Assembly (NCBI GenBank): GCA_905233475.1
Contig: CAJOEN010000002.1
Coordinates: 1 to 64,000, forward strand
Direction of reading: 5' to 3'
DNA from: an uncultured Bacteroidales bacterium
GTDB taxonomy: Bacteria > Bacteroidota > Bacteroidia > Bacteroidales > P3
Length of the DNA: 64,000 bases
The position numbers were made by a program, and so were the translations under genes. The first letter of the stretch is position 1, and every line of letters starts with the position of its first letter. Below are positions 34,901 through 43,280 of the stretch, in pieces. Below the pieces are notes generated by a model. It saw only the letters and a list, made by a program, of their open reading frames with translations. It was not told the DNA's origin and made no database searches.

Positions 34901-37900
34901 CTTCAAACACCGACTATGTAGCATTCGCCGACCTTACTCCGGTTTACAGCGGAAGCATGAACAGCACTTTTGGTTGGAACAGGTTCACTTTCACAACCCC
35001 GTTCTTCTATAACGGTGTTGATAATTTGGTTATAGCAATAGACGACAACTCAGGCTCTTATCCGGGAACAACTTCAAACTTCTATGTGCTTTCGGCAAAT
35101 AGCAAATCGTTGTATTTCTCATCCACGTCAGATATAGATCCTATGTCGCCGTCTGTTACAGGAAACATATATAACTACCGCAACAGTGCAAAGTTTATTT
35201 CGCAGTGCGATAACTCGGCACCTTGCGTACAACCCAACGTCAGGATTTTGAACAAGACATCGAATACTGTTGAAATGATGTGGGTTCCGGGTAGCACCGA
35301 TTCTCTTTGGGTAGTTCTTTATAAACCCAGTGCGGACAGTATCTGGCGCGTAGCCGACACAACTGCCGACACCCTATACACCCTAAGAAATCTTTCGGCA
35401 ATATCAAGATACGACATACGAGTAATGTCGTTATGCGGCGGAGATTCGGCATACGCCGACTTTAATATAAAAACGGACTGCGGTGCTGTAAGCATTTACC
35501 CCTACACGGAGAATTTTGAATCATACAGCGCTTCCTCGTCATACACTGCTTACGGTCCGAACGACCAGTTGCCGGACTGCTGGACTTTTTATTCGTCGGG
35601 TACAAACAGACATGCACGTCGCAACGACTACTGCCCGCGCATATATGGAAGCTCCAACTCCTCATATTTGCCCAACAATTCCGGCAAGGCACTGCTCGTA
35701 ACAGCAAGTAACTACAGCTCACTGAGCTATGCGTATAATTATCAGACTGTTGGAGCGCACCACTACGCAGTATTGCCGGAGTTCGTCGACAGTCTGCCTC
35801 GTCTTACGGTGTCGTTCAAATACCGCATGAGTACTAATAACACCACAACAAACTACGGTATGCTTTGTTTTGGGTATGTTCTTGGCGACACCAATTTCAC
35901 AACCATAGCCAGCTATCCAGCTACTACATCGTCGCGTACTGTGTTTATGGATTTATCGGCAGACACAACCATACATCATGTTCCGGGAGCGCGTTTGGCA
36001 TTCCGGTTCGATGCTGTTTACAGCTCTCAAAATTACGTTTATTTCTGCATTGATGATGTGGAGATAGGCTGGGCGCCAACATGTTGGAAACCTTACGACA
36101 TAAAAGACGTGTCGATAGATTCTATCACCACAAAGTTATTATGGAAAGATGCCACCGTGCTTTCCACCACATTAGGTTATGAAGTGGTTTGGGGTAGTTA
36201 CGGTTTCGAACCCGACACCGCAACTGTGAATTATGCGTCGGTGGCCGATACATTTATCACTCTCACCAATCTGCAACCCAATACCATTTATCAGTGTTAC
36301 GTAAGGGCTTTGTGCGGCATAGATGGCAACAGCGTATGGTCGATACCCCATACTTTCCGCACAGCACAGATACCGGCAAATATGCCTTACAATTGTAACT
36401 TCGAAAGTACGGCCACACCGGACAACGGGTGGACATTTGTGAACCCGACTTACGGAAACAACGCATGGATTGTTGGCAATGCGGTGGGTAACAACAGCAA
36501 CCGTAGCATGTACGTCTCCAACACCGGTGGAATACTTAACGACTACGCAACGACTACCGCCGCACTGTCGTGGGCATACAGAGACATTTATGTGCCGTTC
36601 AACAATGGCAACAATTTCAACCTTAAATTCGATTGGCGCGCCGACGGAGAGAACAACCGCGACTATATGGCGGTGTATTTTGGCAGCGTATCTACTGCAG
36701 AATCAAACGATGCAGGAACTCTTGTTCCACCGGCCAACTCTACTTTGGTAGGCAGATATAACGGCAACGGCAACACTTTCTCACGTGTCGTATATCAATT
36801 GCCACAATTGTCGGATACTGTGATACGTATATACTTCGCATGGGTGAACGATGCCAATTCGCAAGGAAGCAACCCGCCCGCCGCAGTGGACAATGTTTCG
36901 GTGAAACTCGACTGTCCGGAGCCTACGGGAATACGAGTGACGAACATAACACAAACATCGGCAAGAGTGTCGTGGCGCCATACTACAGGTGCTTACCACT
37001 GGATGTTAGAATATCGTCCCGACGGTTTGAACCAATGGACATCGGTTGACCTCAACGACACAACATACACCATTACGGGACTCACCTCCTCTATGTCGTA
37101 CTATGTAAGGGTGCGTTGCATGTGTACATCGATAGACACCAGCGAATATTCCGACAGTGTGAGATTCAACACCTTGTGCGGACAGATAAGAAACTTCCCA
37201 TACGTAGAGACATTCGACAGCTACGGCACATCGCCATCGGCATACCCAACATGCTGGTCGTATGCCGGCTCGGCTACACGTCCCAACTGTTCGGCAACAA
37301 CCTATAGCTCTGCACCGGCGTCGTTGTATTTCAATACCGCCGCCAACACTCAGGCTATAGCAATTACGCCAAGAATGAAAGTCTTCAACCCATACGAACT
37401 TGAGCTGTCGTTCAGGGCTTACTCTACATCAACCAGCAGCTACCTGATAGTAGGACTTATGTCTGATTCGACAAGCACACAGTCGTTCATAGGCGTGGAT
37501 ACGGTTAGGGTCAATAGTGCCAACAGATGGTTTACCCATGTAAGCGACCTTTCGTCGTACACCGGAGTTGGACAATTTGTGGGCTTCAAAGTGGGAGGCT
37601 CGGCAGCGTCCAATTTCAATATCGATGATATTATAATTGACTACCACGGTGCCGACTGCGCCGACCCGACAGGCATTGCAACCATGTTTGGAACCAACTA
37701 CATGCACTGCACATGGAATGAGGTGGCCAACTACGAATTCCAATACTGCATACTCGGAGACACTATATGGAGCAACACCTTGATACTCAATAACACCAAC
37801 TACTACTACAAAACAGGACTTATCGACAGCACCACATATATATGGAGAATACGTACAATATGCCCCGACTCGGCAGGATACTCGCATTGGAACTACGACA

Positions 37901-38742
37901 CCATCACCACCTATGCACTGCCGTGCAACCCAATAGCAAATATTGTAATTTCCAATATAACCGATACCGAGATAACCCTCAAGTGGGATTCCGACTCCAA
38001 TCAAAATGCTTGGGAGATTCATTGCTTTGACATTGAAAGTGGAGTGGACACCGTTTACACCGTTTACTCCAACCCATGCCGTCTTACGGGGCTTATCACC
38101 GGACTGACCTACCATTTCTCTGTACGTAGCCTGTGCACATCGGGACTTAACGGAGGATGGTCGGATACCGTAGTAGCCATAGTTGCATACTGCAAACCGG
38201 TGAAAAACGTTCATATAATACCTGTTAGCGCAAGTTCCGTGAACATCACTTGGGACATTACCGACTCCGACCAGAACCTTTGGGAGATTGAATACGGATT
38301 GCGCGGATTCTACGAAGGCGACGGCACCGGAACAACGGTGATAACCGCCACAAACTCGTACACCCTAACAGGCCTGAACTTCACCACCACATACGATGTG
38401 TTTGTGCGTGCCCGCTGCAGCAACGGATTCTACAGCATTTGGACACAACGCAACCGTTTCGCTTTGGCGGACATAGACGTACCGCAAAACGAGGACAACG
38501 AAATGTTCCTCTATCCCAATCCGGCAACCGAAGAAGTGTATGTGCTGCTGAATACCGTAGCAGGCGAATACACCATGGATGTCGTTGATATGAAAGGCAG
38601 AATCGTTAAAACAAAGATTTTGGCGGTGGGTGACGAACGCACGCCATTGGTTTTGGACATCAGCGATTTGGCAAGAGGCACATATTTCGTGAAAATATCC
38701 AACGGCGAAACAAAGGCCGTGCGCAAACTGATAGCACAGTAA
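31993..38742 (+). CDS. Giant T9SS type A cargo: FN3 / jelly-roll repeat surface protein, 2249 aa
   Basis: Signal peptide MRKYLTKALLAIALFPYFAYSQ. I count about ten FN3-like modules, most starting with Cys-Pro, such as CPAPTVVV, CAPPTAVV, CPKPTGLQ and CPEPTGIR. They alternate with about five MAM/jelly-roll-like modules (FPFRENFD, FPLTESFE, YPYTENFE, FPYVETFD) and two copies of another module with the shared AIDDNSG motif. The C-terminus (about 2165-2249) is a T9SS type A sorting domain: LYPNPATEEVYV, VVDMKGRIV, LARGTYFVKI. The protein is exported through the T9SS and likely anchored or released at the surface, perhaps as an adhesin. No catalytic motif was recognised. It has its own promoter and a strong terminator. 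Confidence 0.9.
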   Translation: MRKYLTKALLAIALFPYFAYSQCPAPTVVVMGVTSTSVDVAWVAGGSETRWKLEYSLNSMTWTSAGTVTTTSHTFSGLQPNTQYYFRVGAICPNDTTYAMVRQATECFSMRFPFRENFDRCPTSSPATLPSCWTLSSNYSSYPSITTSNATSSPNCLYMNNYTYNRSNYVGIVTPKSPEPLNRLQVSFTIYKSNTSYKHAVVVGALTNPNDYSTFVPIDTAEPGNATGYYNFTLPLKKYRGNAQYIGIYACGLGDSYSYPYLDDIEVDYYTTCSRVTNLQTQSNSPTSAVSTWQNGRDGIPEFYIVSYTPANSINWITDTTHSTYKVFSNLASGTTYYIAITPVCLNGDTSYATYDTITTTSCITQPMTVGSGGSVSINVPIETDVDYGYAQQIYDSADLGGPKNLSAIAFNYRGSRAMTVKSNCTIYLANVSQSTFVPNQISTLLSDTLLTQVYAGPLNCVPGWNIFPFDTTFHYDGHSNLLVAIDDNSGNNVSGANFSTHATTGDKSAVIGTFVDIDPAAPIIPPTVYSYRNDITLYYCDTAATCAPPTAVVTNITDTKIKVAWAPGLHETRWILERSTNANGPWTYVNTVSTTEYDFTGLNPSTLYYFRVGSICTNDTMYCVVSDTTDCGYITTFPLTESFESYSASSARTSRIGLCWGRLNNNNSQTIINPYVYRGIASQGNQSMYFNSTSSQYALLSTPPMGVNVSRLMLTFDIYRSNSSYYGKIAVGVMTDPGDISTFIGIDTVWGNYGVWETFIVPFDHYVGTGKYIALVAVQNEYTYVYVDNLRIDTIPACPKPTGLQVANISSRSAFATWLAGTIGDGIADHFIVEMKPSSQAAWVTVDTTSNAYYFFSNLAASTTYDVRIKGVCTCGDTSEYLVGSFKTADCLIGGNSSNSITGSTTTSYYLPVVENASYSYTQQIFTPAEIGGQKFIEAVEFYYSGSSAMTDKDTCVIYLGHTTRSTFASNTDYVAFADLTPVYSGSMNSTFGWNRFTFTTPFFYNGVDNLVIAIDDNSGSYPGTTSNFYVLSANSKSLYFSSTSDIDPMSPSVTGNIYNYRNSAKFISQCDNSAPCVQPNVRILNKTSNTVEMMWVPGSTDSLWVVLYKPSADSIWRVADTTADTLYTLRNLSAISRYDIRVMSLCGGDSAYADFNIKTDCGAVSIYPYTENFESYSASSSYTAYGPNDQLPDCWTFYSSGTNRHARRNDYCPRIYGSSNSSYLPNNSGKALLVTASNYSSLSYAYNYQTVGAHHYAVLPEFVDSLPRLTVSFKYRMSTNNTTTNYGMLCFGYVLGDTNFTTIASYPATTSSRTVFMDLSADTTIHHVPGARLAFRFDAVYSSQNYVYFCIDDVEIGWAPTCWKPYDIKDVSIDSITTKLLWKDATVLSTTLGYEVVWGSYGFEPDTATVNYASVADTFITLTNLQPNTIYQCYVRALCGIDGNSVWSIPHTFRTAQIPANMPYNCNFESTATPDNGWTFVNPTYGNNAWIVGNAVGNNSNRSMYVSNTGGILNDYATTTAALSWAYRDIYVPFNNGNNFNLKFDWRADGENNRDYMAVYFGSVSTAESNDAGTLVPPANSTLVGRYNGNGNTFSRVVYQLPQLSDTVIRIYFAWVNDANSQGSNPPAAVDNVSVKLDCPEPTGIRVTNITQTSARVSWRHTTGAYHWMLEYRPDGLNQWTSVDLNDTTYTITGLTSSMSYYVRVRCMCTSIDTSEYSDSVRFNTLCGQIRNFPYVETFDSYGTSPSAYPTCWSYAGSATRPNCSATTYSSAPASLYFNTAANTQAIAITPRMKVFNPYELELSFRAYSTSTSSYLIVGLMSDSTSTQSFIGVDTVRVNSANRWFTHVSDLSSYTGVGQFVGFKVGGSAASNFNIDDIIIDYHGADCADPTGIATMFGTNYMHCTWNEVANYEFQYCILGDTIWSNTLILNNTNYYYKTGLIDSTTYIWRIRTICPDSAGYSHWNYDTITTYALPCNPIANIVISNITDTEITLKWDSDSNQNAWEIHCFDIESGVDTVYTVYSNPCRLTGLITGLTYHFSVRSLCTSGLNGGWSDTVVAIVAYCKPVKNVHIIPVSASSVNITWDITDSDQNLWEIEYGLRGFYEGDGTGTTVITATNSYTLTGLNFTTTYDVFVRARCSNGFYSIWTQRNRFALADIDVPQNEDNEMFLYPNPATEEVYVLLNTVAGEYTMDVVDMKGRIVKTKILAVGDERTPLVLDISDLARGTYFVKISNGETKAVRKLIAQ

Positions 38743-38763
38743 AAAACATTCCATTTAAAAAAA

Positions 38764-38798
38764 ATGACGCGTCAATAACAGACGCGTCATTTTTTTTA
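38764..38798 (+). terminator. Strong intrinsic terminator
   Basis: Perfect 10-bp stem ATGACGCGTC/GACGCGTCAT, 7-nt loop, then T8. It lies 21 bp after the giant surface protein stop and isolates it from the division cluster. Confidence 0.95.
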
Positions 38799-39082
38799 TG
38801 CAAAAATCTTTTCCATTTCACTCTCCTTACAAAAAACTTATCAACATTTTTTTTTCATTGCAATCCGAAAACTGGTTGGTGGCATAACACCCGCACTCCG
38901 GATTAGGACAACTCAATCCGTTTGTTTGTAGCACTTTCGGAAAATTGAAACCTTTTGCGGAAGAAGCTCGTTTACATAGATTGTTTGGAATAAAATGGTA
39001 TTTTTAAACATATAATGGTAAAAAAAGTTTTTTTTTGGAAAAATATTCGTACCTTTGCAGAACGAAACAAAATAGATAAAGG
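38799..39082. promoter_or_regulatory. Upstream region and -7 box of the division/cell-wall cluster
   Basis: TACCTTTG at 39050-39057 matches TAnnTTTG, 25 bp upstream of the mraZ ATG. T- and A-runs precede it. I looked for repeated TGGGN elements, the MraZ operator type known in other bacteria, and did not see a clear array. Confidence 0.55.
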
Positions 39083-39559
39083 ATGTCGTTAATACTTGGA
39101 AAAGAATATTGTAGGATAGACGGTAACGGTCGTTTCAAGTTTCCGGTGGCTTTGAAAAAGCAGTTGCAGCCGGAAGACGACGGTCGTTTTGTAATCCGAC
39201 AAAGTATTTATGCCGAGTGTTTGGAACTATGGACATACGCTTCGTTCTATGCTGAGGTGGAAAGACTCCAGAAAAACCTAAACCCCTACAAGCCGGAAGA
39301 CCGTATGCTGTTGCGCAAACTTACCGAAGGCAACATCATTGAGCTCGACACCAACGACCGGCTTCTGATTCCTGCCGAACAAAAATCGAGAATCGGCAAC
39401 GCCAAAGACATAGTGCTTATCTCACTTGGCGGCAACTTTATCGAAATTTGGGACCACGACAAGTACAACCAGATGGAAGGCTCGGGCAGCGACACCGAAT
39501 ATGTGTCTATGGCCAGCGATAAACTGGGCAACCTGTCGGACAGCAACAAAGTCGAATAA
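39083..39559 (+). CDS. mraZ: Transcriptional regulator / division protein MraZ
   Basis: 158 aa with two AbrB-like SpoVT halves: GKEYCRIDGNGRFKFPVALK at the N-terminus and NIIELDTNDRLLIPAEQK in the second. It is slightly longer than typical MraZ (about 150). It heads the division and cell-wall cluster and is expected to repress its own operon. An acidic tail ends at EYVSMASDKLGNLSD. Confidence 0.92.
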   Translation: MSLILGKEYCRIDGNGRFKFPVALKKQLQPEDDGRFVIRQSIYAECLELWTYASFYAEVERLQKNLNPYKPEDRMLLRKLTEGNIIELDTNDRLLIPAEQKSRIGNAKDIVLISLGGNFIEIWDHDKYNQMEGSGSDTEYVSMASDKLGNLSDSNKVE

Positions 39560-39581
39560 AGCAAGGAATTAGCAAACGAAT

Positions 39582-40496
39582 ATGGCACAGTACCATTTGC
39601 CGGTATTATTGAAACAGAGTGTGGAAGGATTGTCCATCAATCCCCAAGGTACGTATGTGGATGCGACTTTCGGGGGGGGCGGACATTCACGTTACATATT
39701 GAAGCACCTCGGCAGCAACGGACGTTTGTTCGCTTTCGACCACGACTCCGATGCATTGGCAAATGCCATAGACGATACGCGTTTTACACTCATTCATGAA
39801 AATTTCAGGTACTTGAAGAATTTCTTGCGCATGAATGGTGTAAGTCATATCGACGGGGTGTTGGCCGATCTGGGCGTATCGTCGCACCAGTTCGACGAGG
39901 CGGGGAGAGGTTTCTCCACTCGTTTCGATGCCGAACTCGACTTGCGTATGGACCGTCGGCAAACGCTTACCGCAAAAGACATTGTTAATACCTATACAGA
40001 GCAGGAGCTCCGTAATATTTTTGCCAGCTACGGCGAACTGCCCAACGCTCAGCGTATGGCCAAGGCAATTGTATCGGCGCGAGACGAGAACCCTGTTCAA
40101 ACCACTTTTGACCTGAAAAAAGTACTTGAGAGGCATGTGCCAAAAAATCAGGAAAACAAGTATTTCGCTATGGTTTTCCAAGCTCTGCGCATAGAGGTGA
40201 ACGGGGAACTCGAAGCCCTAAAAGCCATGCTGACACAAGCGGTGGACATGCTCAACGATGGGGGCAGGATGGTTATAATCTCCTACCATTCGCTTGAGGA
40301 CCGTTTGGTGAAAAATATTATGAAAACAGGCAATTTCGAGGGTGAGGTGAAAAAAGATTTCTACGGCAACTTGCTTTCGCCTCTCAAGCCGATAACACGC
40401 AAGCCTGTGGTGCCAGATGATTGCGAGTTGGCCGAAAATCCGCGCTCGAGAAGTGCCAAACTACGAATAGCCGAAAAACAAACACAGAAAAATTGA
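39582..40496 (+). CDS. rsmH: 16S rRNA (cytosine-1402-N4)-methyltransferase
   Basis: 304 aa. S-adenosylmethionine-binding motif YVDATFGGGGHSRYIL, then DGVLADLGVSSHQFDEAGRGFS and RMVIISYHSLEDRLVKN. It methylates C1402 in the 30S decoding site. It starts 22 bp after mraZ. The glycine motif is encoded over a run of eight G (about 39670-39677), a place where sequencing or replication slippage would kill the gene. Confidence 0.96.
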   Translation: MAQYHLPVLLKQSVEGLSINPQGTYVDATFGGGGHSRYILKHLGSNGRLFAFDHDSDALANAIDDTRFTLIHENFRYLKNFLRMNGVSHIDGVLADLGVSSHQFDEAGRGFSTRFDAELDLRMDRRQTLTAKDIVNTYTEQELRNIFASYGELPNAQRMAKAIVSARDENPVQTTFDLKKVLERHVPKNQENKYFAMVFQALRIEVNGELEALKAMLTQAVDMLNDGGRMVIISYHSLEDRLVKNIMKTGNFEGEVKKDFYGNLLSPLKPITRKPVVPDDCELAENPRSRSAKLRIAEKQTQKN

Positions 40497-40500
40497 GACA

Positions 40501-40935
40501 ATGGATGAGGAAAACAAAATAGAAGTTGAATTTGCTGAGGAAGTCCCTTTGGCCGAAAGCCCCAACGAGAGCCTGAACGACGATGCCGCCGACAGTGCCG
40601 AAACAGCTGACAAGGGTAAAAGGGTGCGTTTTTCGGATATTATCGCCGGACGCATACTTGGCACCAAAACCTTTACCGGACAGCTTAAACTTGCCATATT
40701 GGTGCTAATCTACAGTTTTGTGCTTATAGCCAACAGGTACAATATCGAAAGTCTGACCATAGAAAACAAGCGTCTCCAATACGAGATAGACGAACTGAGG
40801 GTGAGGCAGATACAAAATCGTTGCGACTACATGAACGCCACCATGTTCACCGAAGTGGCCGCAAAACTGCGTCCCACAGGAATAAAAGAAGGTACTACGC
40901 CATCGCTGAAGATAACCATTAAAGACAAGCGTTAG
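40501..40935 (+). CDS. FtsL-like division protein
   Basis: 144 aa. An acidic cytoplasmic N-terminus (about 1-55) is followed by one membrane segment (LKLAILVLIYSFVLIAN, about 60-77) and a coiled coil (ESLTIENKRLQYEIDELRVRQ). This is the bitopic layout of FtsL, and the position between rsmH and ftsI fits. Sequence similarity of FtsL is low, so the call rests on topology and position. It would scaffold FtsI/FtsW in the septal complex. Confidence 0.8.
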   Translation: MDEENKIEVEFAEEVPLAESPNESLNDDAADSAETADKGKRVRFSDIIAGRILGTKTFTGQLKLAILVLIYSFVLIANRYNIESLTIENKRLQYEIDELRVRQIQNRCDYMNATMFTEVAAKLRPTGIKEGTTPSLKITIKDKR

Positions 40936-40937
40936 AA

Positions 40938-43280
40938 ATGATGAAAGACGACACCGGAAAAATATCACGACGCCTGCTCCCGCTCTTTGTGGTACTATGT
41001 CTGTTCATGGTGCTGCCAATAGTGTGGAACCTTATTAAGTTGCAGCTGATTGACGGTGCCGAATGGCGTTCGAAAGCCAAGAATTCCACTATAGTACGCC
41101 GCAAAGTGGAGGCACAGCGCGGAACCATATATTCCTCCGACGGCAAAATTCTCGCCACATCGCTTCCTGTTTACGACATAATAATAGACTTTGGCCGGGA
41201 ACAGGTGAACAAAAAAGATAAATACGACGACAGCCTAAAAACATCTTCGGGCAAAGAGTATTACCGTTGGATAATCTCTAAAGAGACTTTTAAACGCTGT
41301 TTGCCAGCACTTTGCGACAGTATGGCAAAACTGTTTCCCGAAAAACCATACGAATACTATTACGACTTTTTTACAAGGGAACGCAATCGTAAAAACCGTT
41401 ATTGCTATGTAAAAAGGAACGTATCCTATTATCAGAAAAACCGTATGCAGACTTTTCCGATGCTTATGGTTGATACAGTTTTGCTGACAAAAAAACAGAA
41501 AAAGAATTTTAAGCCAAAATTCTGTAGGGCAGTAATATGCAAAACACGCGACATACGCATAAACCCCTATGGCAATATGGCACGCCACACCATAGGATTT
41601 CTGCGTAAAAGCAACGACACCTCCGAGTCATACAATGGCCTTGAAGGCTTCTACGACAATTATTTGCGCGGACAACAAGGCTTTCGGTGGGAACGCAAAC
41701 TTGCACGCAAAGAGGGTGAGAATATGTGGATACCGATGGAAAGCTCCGACCAAAAACGTGCTGTGGACGGAATGGACATAATCTCTACCATAGACACCCG
41801 CCTGCAAGACCTTGCCACCAACTCCCTGTACAAGTGCGTAAGCGAAAATCAGGCCGACTACGGGTGTGTAATTCTTATGGAGGTTGAAACCGGATATGTG
41901 CGTGCAATCAGCAGTTTGCAGTATATAGATTCTGTCCGAGGCTATGCCGAGATAAACAACCAAGCCTGCGTAAATTCCTACGAACCCGGCTCCACCTTCA
42001 AAACCGTTACCAATATGGTGTTGCTCGAAAACGACAAGTGCGACACAGCAATGACGGTTCCAACAGGCGAAAAGTATTACTCCGAGGAGGCTACTGCCAA
42101 AAATCCTAATCCCAAAGGCGTTAAGATTAAGGACAGCCATTCCGACGGCTCCACCGGTTCCACAACCATGAAACACGCTTTTGAAATATCGTCGAACGTA
42201 GGCACCTGCTACCCGGTGTGGCAGAACTACCGCGACAACCGCAAAGAGTACCGCGATAAACTCATATCGGTGCTGCCTATGCAACGTCTCGGCCTCGACC
42301 TCGCATTGCAGGAACCCACTCCATACATGCACTCCGACCTATCGCAACCAATAGATTTCCTTAACCTCTGCTATGGCTACGTGTCGCGTTTCACCGCCCT
42401 GCAAATGCTAACCTTCTACAACGCCATAGCCAACAAAGGCAAAATGGTTAAACCGCTGTTTTGTAGCGAGATACGTCAGGGTTCGGAATCGGTTAAGAAA
42501 ATGGAGCCTATTGTTATAAAAGATAAAATCTGTTCCGACAAAACGCTGGCAATACTCAACGACATGCTTATAGGTGTTGTGGAAAATGGCTCGGCGAAAC
42601 GTCGTCTTTCCAGAACTCCATACGGAATTGCAGGAAAAACAGGAACTTCGCAGATAAACTACACCCAAAGGGATAATGCAGAAATGCGGTATTGTGCTTC
42701 GTTTGCCGGATATTTTCCTGCCGAAAATCCGCAGTACTCCTGTATTGTGGTGATTTTCAATCCCAAGCAGGGACTTAATTATGGCGGCGAACTTGCGGCT
42801 CCTGTGTTTAAAGACCTTGCCGACCGCGTTTGTGGCACCATACTGAATATGGAACTGAAAATCCCCAAGGAGAAAACGGTGCGTCCTCCCTATGTAAAAA
42901 AAGGTAATGCCAAGGAAATATGCATGGCGTTTGAATATTTGGGCATGAAATACCGAAAATCCGACACCGTGGGCAATCCGCAATGGCTCGATGCCGAGCA
43001 GGACACAAACGGCAACGCTATATATCATACCTATAATGTACCAAACGGCGTGGTGCCCAACTGCAAAGGCATGACGGCAAAAGACGCTGTGTTTATGCTT
43101 GAAAGAATGGGCTTGAAGGTCAGCATTGAAGGTCGCGGCAAGGTGGTGTCGCAGTCCCTGCAACAAAACCGTCCGTACAAACGTGGCGACAGGATAAAAC
43201 TTATCCTTAGACCCGAAGCACCGGCACTGCCGCAGCTGGAACAAAACAGTGAAACGTCAAAAAACGAAACAAAGCAATGA
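40938..43280 (+). CDS. ftsI: Septal transpeptidase FtsI (PBP3) with a PASTA domain
   Basis: 780 aa. One N-terminal membrane segment (LLPLFVVLCLFMVLPIVW), then a PBP dimerisation domain starting KVEAQRGTIYSSDGKILA. The transpeptidase domain has SxxK in YEPGSTFKTVTNMV, SSNVG, and KTG in GIAGKTGTSQ. A C-terminal PASTA domain (NGVVPNCKGMTAKDAVFMLE, about 690-760) completes it. It crosslinks septal peptidoglycan. It starts 2 bp after the ftsL-like stop and overlaps murE by 4 bp. Confidence 0.95.
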   Translation: MMKDDTGKISRRLLPLFVVLCLFMVLPIVWNLIKLQLIDGAEWRSKAKNSTIVRRKVEAQRGTIYSSDGKILATSLPVYDIIIDFGREQVNKKDKYDDSLKTSSGKEYYRWIISKETFKRCLPALCDSMAKLFPEKPYEYYYDFFTRERNRKNRYCYVKRNVSYYQKNRMQTFPMLMVDTVLLTKKQKKNFKPKFCRAVICKTRDIRINPYGNMARHTIGFLRKSNDTSESYNGLEGFYDNYLRGQQGFRWERKLARKEGENMWIPMESSDQKRAVDGMDIISTIDTRLQDLATNSLYKCVSENQADYGCVILMEVETGYVRAISSLQYIDSVRGYAEINNQACVNSYEPGSTFKTVTNMVLLENDKCDTAMTVPTGEKYYSEEATAKNPNPKGVKIKDSHSDGSTGSTTMKHAFEISSNVGTCYPVWQNYRDNRKEYRDKLISVLPMQRLGLDLALQEPTPYMHSDLSQPIDFLNLCYGYVSRFTALQMLTFYNAIANKGKMVKPLFCSEIRQGSESVKKMEPIVIKDKICSDKTLAILNDMLIGVVENGSAKRRLSRTPYGIAGKTGTSQINYTQRDNAEMRYCASFAGYFPAENPQYSCIVVIFNPKQGLNYGGELAAPVFKDLADRVCGTILNMELKIPKEKTVRPPYVKKGNAKEICMAFEYLGMKYRKSDTVGNPQWLDAEQDTNGNAIYHTYNVPNGVVPNCKGMTAKDAVFMLERMGLKVSIEGRGKVVSQSLQQNRPYKRGDRIKLILRPEAPALPQLEQNSETSKNETKQ

